Translations under genes and position numbers: made by a program
Assembly: GCA_946626535.1 (NCBI GenBank)
Contig: CAMOUK010000044.1
Coordinates: 1-9,234 of the forward strand
Origin: an uncultured Caryophanales bacterium
GTDB taxonomy: Bacteria > Bacillota_I > Bacilli_A > Acholeplasmatales > Anaeroplasmataceae
DNA length: 9,234 bases
Direction: 5' to 3'
Notes under the pieces: model-generated
The model's database searches: none
What the model was told of the DNA's origin: nothing
The model's input: only the letters and a program-made list of their open reading frames with translations
Shown: positions 6,288 through 9,234 of the stretch, piece by piece
Layout: every line of letters begins with the position of its first letter
Numbering within the stretch: position 1 is the first letter of the stretch

Positions 6288-6293
6288 GCTAAT

Positions 6294-6387
6294 CGGAATA
6301 GAATGATGTACACTTTTATATATTGATTATCCCCTAACTGATATATAAAAAGGGAAACAGCCTTGAAAGAGGCTGCTTTTTCTTTTT
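6294..6387 (+). ncRNA. Candidate small RNA D with a UCCCC loop
   Basis: Predicted transcript of about 94 nt. It has a long hairpin from 6314 to 6350: TTTTATATAT on the left pairs with ATATATAAAA on the right. T-G and G-T wobbles and one A-C mismatch lie inside, then TTA/TAA closes on loop TCCCC (6330-6334). AAGGGAAA and the terminator follow. The outer stem sequence differs from copy B, yet pairing is kept on both arms while the loop stays C-rich. It sits about 100 nt upstream of the ABC exporter gene but ends in its own terminator. Confidence 0.72.
6358..6387 (+). terminator. Terminator of small RNA D
   Basis: CAGCCTT (6358-6364), loop GAAA and GAGGCTG (6369-6375) form 7 bp with a single G-U pair, then C and TTTTTCTTTTT. 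It is the most stable of the three homologous terminators. Confidence 0.87.
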
Positions 6388-6452
6388 AGTGTAAATGATA
6401 TAAGTTATTGTACTTTTTACTTTACAAGTTGTATATGGTAGTTGTCAAAATG

Positions 6453-6480
6453 TTGAATTGATTTTTTATTTTGTTATAAT
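6453..6480 (+). promoter_or_regulatory. Probable promoter of the ABC exporter operon
   Basis: TTGAAT (6453-6458) and TATAAT (6475-6480) with a 16-nt spacer. Initiation near 6487 leaves a leader of about 20 nt containing GGAGGG. It has no copy of the conserved box, so direct control by the same regulator is not suggested by sequence. Confidence 0.65.
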
Positions 6481-6507
6481 AATTAATTGGCTGGAGGGCG
6501 ATTATTA

Positions 6508-7401
6508 ATGAATATTATTGAAATTGAGCACTTAACTAAAAGTTTTGGTGAATTAAAGGCAGTCAATGATTTAACATTTAGAGTTAAAAAAGGTGAATTC
6601 TTTTCGTTTTTAGGTGTTAATGGTGCTGGTAAATCTACTACTATAAATATTATGTCTGGAACATTAAATAAAGATAGTGGTAAGGTTTTAATAGATGGAC
6701 TTGATGTAGATAAGGATATAAATAAAATAACTCAAAAAATTGGAGTAGTATTTCAATTTTCTCATTTAGATTTAGTGTTAAATGGCTACGATAATTTAAG
6801 AAGTAGAGCGGCTTTATATAATATTTTAGGAGAAGATTTTAAAAAGAGATTAGAAAAGCTAACAGAGCTATTAGATTTAAAGGACATTTTAAAGCGTCCT
6901 TTAAATAAGTTATCAGGTGGACAAAGAAGAAGAATCGATATCGCAAGAGCTCTTATTCATAATCCTGAGATATTGATATTAGATGAACCAACTACCGGCT
7001 TAGATCCTCAAACTAGAAAAATGATTTGGAAGGTGATAAATCATATGAGAACTGAGGAGGGCTTAACAGTATTTTTAACTACTCACTATATGGAGGAAGC
7101 CTCAGAAAGCGACTACGTAGTTATATTAAATAAAGGTGTCGTTGCGGCAGAAGGCACACCACATGATTTAAAAAATAAATATAGCTCAGATTATATAAGC
7201 TTTTATAATACTGATGAAATTGTTGATTTTGGTTATCCTGTAACTAAAATTCCTAACGGCTATAAAATTAAAATTCCTAATACAGCTATAGCTACAGAAT
7301 TAGTATTAAAATATCCAGATAAATTTAAGGATTATGAAATCACTAAGGGTAAGATGGATGATGTATTCTTAACTGTAACTGGCTATGAATTGGAGGATTA
7401 A
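6508..7401 (+). CDS. ABC-2 type exporter, ATP-binding protein
   Basis: Cytoplasmic ATPase subunit of 297 residues, of the daunorubicin-resistance/NatA-like group that pairs with ABC-2 permeases. Visible motifs are Walker A GVNGAGKST with Lys42, Q-loop VVFQFS, signature LSGGQRRRIDIARAL, Walker B ILILDEPTTGLD with catalytic Glu160, and the switch histidine in TTHYMEEA. A C-terminal tail of about 80 residues (from YSSDYISF to the end) resembles the accessory domain of this group. A TTG at 6487 extends the frame, but GGAGGG (6493-6498) lies 9 nt before the ATG at 6508 and would be inside that extension, so the ATG is chosen. It is followed after 5 nt by its permease. The substrate cannot be read from the sequence; drugs, lipids, peptides or ions are all possible. 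Confidence 0.92.
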   Translation: MNIIEIEHLTKSFGELKAVNDLTFRVKKGEFFSFLGVNGAGKSTTINIMSGTLNKDSGKVLIDGLDVDKDINKITQKIGVVFQFSHLDLVLNGYDNLRSRAALYNILGEDFKKRLEKLTELLDLKDILKRPLNKLSGGQRRRIDIARALIHNPEILILDEPTTGLDPQTRKMIWKVINHMRTEEGLTVFLTTHYMEEASESDYVVILNKGVVAAEGTPHDLKNKYSSDYISFYNTDEIVDFGYPVTKIPNGYKIKIPNTAIATELVLKYPDKFKDYEITKGKMDDVFLTVTGYELED

Positions 7402-7406
7402 TTAAT

Positions 7407-8300
7407 ATGGTATTATTTGAATTAGTAAAAAGAAATTTAAAGCTATATTTTAAGGATAAGGGATTATTCTTTTCATCACTTATTACTCCAATTATCCTAT
7501 TGGTACTATACGCTACATTTTTAGCAAAGGTATATAAGGATTCATTTATGTCTAATATACCTGATGGAGTAGTAATAAATGAAAGTATTGTTAATGGTGT
7601 AGTATCAGGTCAGTTAATTTCAAGCTTACTTGCTGTATCATGTGTAACTGTTGCCTTTTGTTCAAATATGATAATGATAACTGATAAGGCAGATGAAAGA
7701 ATATATGATTTAGTTATAACACCTATTAAAAAATCTAAATTATCATTATCATATTTTATATCAAGTACACTTGCCACATTAATTATTACATTAACAACAC
7801 TTGTTGTTGGACTTTTATATATGGCAACACAGGGCTTTTATATGTCAGGCCTAGATGTTTTTAAAACTATTCTTGATGTTATATTATTAACTCTTTTTGG
7901 AACAAGTATCTCATGCTGTCTAAATCATTTCTGTAAAACAAATGGGGCAGCCTCTGCAATAGGTACTTTAGTAAGCTCAATTTATGGTTTTATTTGTGGA
8001 GCTTATATGCCACTATCACAATTTGGCGGTGGCTTACAAAAGGTATTAAGCTTTTTACCAGGAACATATGGAACAAGCTTAATTAAAAACCACATGTTAG
8101 ATGGTGCCTTTAGAGAACTAGAAAAGATTGGTGCTAGTAAAGAGCTAGTAGATGGAATAAGTAAATCTGTAGATGCTAGATATTATTTTTTCGATAATTT
8201 AGTTAGTGAAGGCGCAAAATATGCAGTTTTAATTGCATCTATAGTTGTTTTTACAACAATATTTGTAATAATTAATTTAGCTAAAAATAAGAAAAGATAA
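7407..8300 (+). CDS. ABC-2 type exporter, permease protein
   Basis: Integral membrane subunit of 297 residues. An amphipathic N-terminus (ELVKRNLKLYFKDKG) is typical of ABC-2 permeases, followed by about six hydrophobic segments. These lie near residues 20-40, 65-90 (SLLAVSCVTVAFCSNMIMI), 110-140 (SYFISSTLATLIITLTTLVVG in part), 150-172, 180-205 (ASAIGTLVSSIYGFICGAYM) and 270-290. FLPGTYG sits before the last loop, as commonly seen in the family. GGAGG (7392-7396), 10 nt before the ATG, overlaps the end of the ATPase gene, so the two are co-transcribed and probably assemble as a dimer of each subunit. A terminator follows directly after the stop. The substrate is unknown. Confidence 0.9.
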   Translation: MVLFELVKRNLKLYFKDKGLFFSSLITPIILLVLYATFLAKVYKDSFMSNIPDGVVINESIVNGVVSGQLISSLLAVSCVTVAFCSNMIMITDKADERIYDLVITPIKKSKLSLSYFISSTLATLIITLTTLVVGLLYMATQGFYMSGLDVFKTILDVILLTLFGTSISCCLNHFCKTNGAASAIGTLVSSIYGFICGAYMPLSQFGGGLQKVLSFLPGTYGTSLIKNHMLDGAFRELEKIGASKELVDGISKSVDARYYFFDNLVSEGAKYAVLIASIVVFTTIFVIINLAKNKKR

Positions 8301-8309
8301 TAAGAATTA

Positions 8310-8338
8310 AAACGAGAGAAAAAATCTTTCGTTTTTTT
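8310..8338 (+). terminator. Intrinsic terminator of the ABC exporter operon
   Basis: AAACGAGAGA (8310-8319), loop AAAAA and TCTTTCGTTT (8325-8334) form 10 bp with one G-U pair, running into further T residues. Confidence 0.88.
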
Positions 8339-8366
8339 ATTAATAATTTTAAGAATAATGCTTTAT

Positions 8367-8395
8367 TTGAATTTATTAATATAAAATAGTATAAT
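8367..8395 (+). promoter_or_regulatory. Probable sigmaA promoter of the YoaK-like gene
   Basis: TTGAAT (8367-8372), a 17-nt spacer and TATAAT (8390-8395). Initiation near 8402 leaves a leader of about 30 nt with GTAGGTG just before the ATG at 8434. Confidence 0.65.
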
Positions 8396-8433
8396 TTTAT
8401 GGCGTAGAATATAAGATATTTTGTAGGTGCTTT

Positions 8434-9138
8434 ATGTATAAAAAAATATTGTTATTATGGATGTGTATACTTACTGCCTTAGCTGGTGGCGTAAATGCCA
8501 TATCAATAATAGGCTATGATGCTACAACAGTTTCTCATATAACAGGTCTTTTATCTAAAATGGCTGTATTTACTTCCATTCAGTCATGGGAGTTTTTATG
8601 GGAAACCTTTAAGGTTGTATTTGCCTTTTTTATTGGTGCTATAGTATCAGGCTTTGTAACAGGAGAAAGAGCCTTTTATTTAAAGAAAAGATATGGATTT
8701 ATAATTATAGCTATTGGTGTTTTAATAATTATTCCTTATTTTTTATCAGTTAAATATAGCATTTTAATGTTTGCCTTTTTAATGGGATTACAAAATGGTA
8801 TGGTTGTATCATTTAAGGGCGTTGTTGTTAGAATGACACATATGTCTGGTAATTTAACAGATTTAGGTGTTTTTATTGGCTATAAGCTTAAAGGAAATAA
8901 TAATGAAAAAGCCTTCACAGGCTTAATTCCTATGGCAGCTTTAATTAGCTTTTTTATAGGTGGAGTAATAGCTGTTGCTTCATATCAAGCAATAAAAAAT
9001 AATATTTTTATAATCTATTCAATTGTTTATATTATCGTTGGTTGTTTATACTTTGTATTAAGATATAAATGTAATGATAAAAACCTCAACGATGTACCTG
9101 ATGATTTAGAATATGAAGAAAAGACACATTTAGAGTAA
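8434..9138 (+). CDS. YoaK/DUF1275 family membrane protein
   Basis: Integral membrane protein of 234 residues with about six hydrophobic segments, the usual size for DUF1275 (YoaK). Family hallmarks are visible: AGGVNAISI followed by TVSHITGLLSK near the N-terminus, then GLQNGMVV and MTHMSGNLTDLG in the middle, which look like two halves of an internal repeat. The last 25 residues are charged and cytoplasmic. The biochemical function of the family is not established; a transporter role is often supposed. The Shine-Dalgarno is weak and close (AGGTG, 8425-8429, 4 nt before the ATG). The gene stands alone, with its own promoter and a terminator that overlaps its last codons. Confidence 0.88.
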   Translation: MYKKILLLWMCILTALAGGVNAISIIGYDATTVSHITGLLSKMAVFTSIQSWEFLWETFKVVFAFFIGAIVSGFVTGERAFYLKKRYGFIIIAIGVLIIIPYFLSVKYSILMFAFLMGLQNGMVVSFKGVVVRMTHMSGNLTDLGVFIGYKLKGNNNEKAFTGLIPMAALISFFIGGVIAVASYQAIKNNIFIIYSIVYIIVGCLYFVLRYKCNDKNLNDVPDDLEYEEKTHLE

Positions 9139-9152
9139 TGTGTCTTTTTTTT
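9121..9152 (+). terminator. Intrinsic terminator overlapping the end of the YoaK-like gene
   Basis: AAGACACATT (9121-9130) pairs perfectly with AATGTGTCTT (9137-9146), 10 bp with a 6-nt loop, followed by T residues to 9152. The left arm is coding sequence and the stop codon TAA (9136-9138) lies at the loop and right arm. The intron begins 2 nt after the T-run. Confidence 0.9.
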
Positions 9153-9154
9153 AA

Positions 9155-9234
9155 GTGTGCCGGGCATGACACTAATCTCGCTGGTGAAAGTCCAGTCACG
9201 GGTATTTACCGCCAAGTGTAGCGAACCTCAAGCC
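9155..9234 (+). mobile_element. 5' end of a group II intron, probably class IIC (partial)
   Basis: From 9155 the sequence starts GTGTGCC, then GGGCATG, then GGTGAAAGTCC and AGCGAACCTCAAGCC. These follow the order and wording of the 5' part of domain I in bacterial group IIC introns, for example the Oceanobacillus iheyensis intron, which begins GUGUGCCCGGCAUGGG with GGUGAGAGUCC shortly after. The local base composition is clearly richer in G and C than the flank. The catalytic core, domains II-VI and any intron-encoded reverse transcriptase would lie beyond the window. The insertion point right behind an intrinsic terminator is the known target preference of class IIC. The exact first base could be off by a few nt. 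Confidence 0.82.

Larger units (their letters stand above)
5861..6387 (+). repeat. Tandem array of three promoter-hairpin-terminator modules
   Basis: This intergenic region of about 720 nt holds three diverged copies of one module, all in the same direction. Each has a 34-nt promoter box, a spacer, a GATTA-type hairpin with a TCCCC or TCCCCC loop, a purine-rich stretch (AAGGAG, GAGGAG or AGGGA), and a GAAA-loop terminator ending in T-runs broken by one C. Each module begins within a few to about 20 nt after the previous terminator. Modules B and D are about 90 nt of predicted transcript. Module C carries about 100 extra nt. No convincing protein gene lies here. The 65 nt from 6388 to 6452 show nothing I can name. 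Confidence 0.85.

Noticed and set aside
5968..6389. Short TTG-started frames (TTG AAA GAG GCT) preceded by AAGGAG-like sites in each module
   Set aside because: The TTG AAA codons coincide with the loop of the terminator hairpin, and the following codons are the T-tract. The stem shows compensating changes and the frames differ in length and sequence after four codons.
9027..9215. Minus-strand open frame across the terminator and intron boundary
   Set aside because: It spans the YoaK-like gene end, a terminator and the intron 5' end. A real protein across these unrelated parts is not credible.

Overview
The window is very AT-rich chromosomal DNA. It has Gram-positive style Shine-Dalgarno sites, sigmaA-like promoters (TTGAAT/TATAAT types), short intergenic spacers and intrinsic terminators. 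TGA acts as a stop (end of the sensor kinase gene), so the code is the standard bacterial one. This suggests a low-GC member of the Bacillota, perhaps a gut Erysipelotrichia or Bacilli relative. The lineage is inferred from base composition and gene types only.

Layout. Positions 86-3513 hold a three-gene polyamine operon: arginine decarboxylase-like speA, agmatine deiminase aguA and N-carbamoylputrescine amidase aguB. Together they form a complete arginine to agmatine to N-carbamoylputrescine to putrescine route, closed by a terminator. Positions 3551-5785 hold a two-component system: a seven-helix LytS/YehU-type sensor kinase (PHFIYN histidine box), then, with a 4-nt overlap, a response regulator with a receiver domain and a SARP/OmpR-type winged helix. 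Positions 5786-6507 contain no protein gene. They hold three tandem modules, each made of a near-identical promoter box, a short transcribed segment with a hairpin exposing a UCCCC or UCCCCC loop, and a terminator ending in the same GAAA-loop hairpin. A fourth copy of the promoter box (3551-3584) lies upstream of the kinase gene and drives a further short RNA and/or the leader of the kinase operon. Positions 6508-8300 encode an ABC-2 type exporter (ATPase and permease). Positions 8434-9138 encode a YoaK/DUF1275 membrane protein whose terminator overlaps its stop codon. From about 9155 the window runs into the 5' end of a group IIC intron, placed directly behind that terminator.

Main result. 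The four 34-nt promoter boxes have invariant spacing to the -10 hexamer and no recognisable -35 hexamer. Instead they carry a TRC-T-CAC / TGC-AA-CAC direct repeat one helical turn apart, which is the kind of operator a winged-helix regulator reads. The simplest model is that the adjacent response regulator activates its own operon and a family of small RNAs with C-rich, anti-Shine-Dalgarno-like loops. The architecture resembles the CiaR-csRNA system of streptococci and the UCCC-motif RNAs of staphylococci, but with a different class of regulator. The repeats, hairpins, compensating base changes and terminators are visible in the sequence. The regulator-box link and the anti-SD function are inference.
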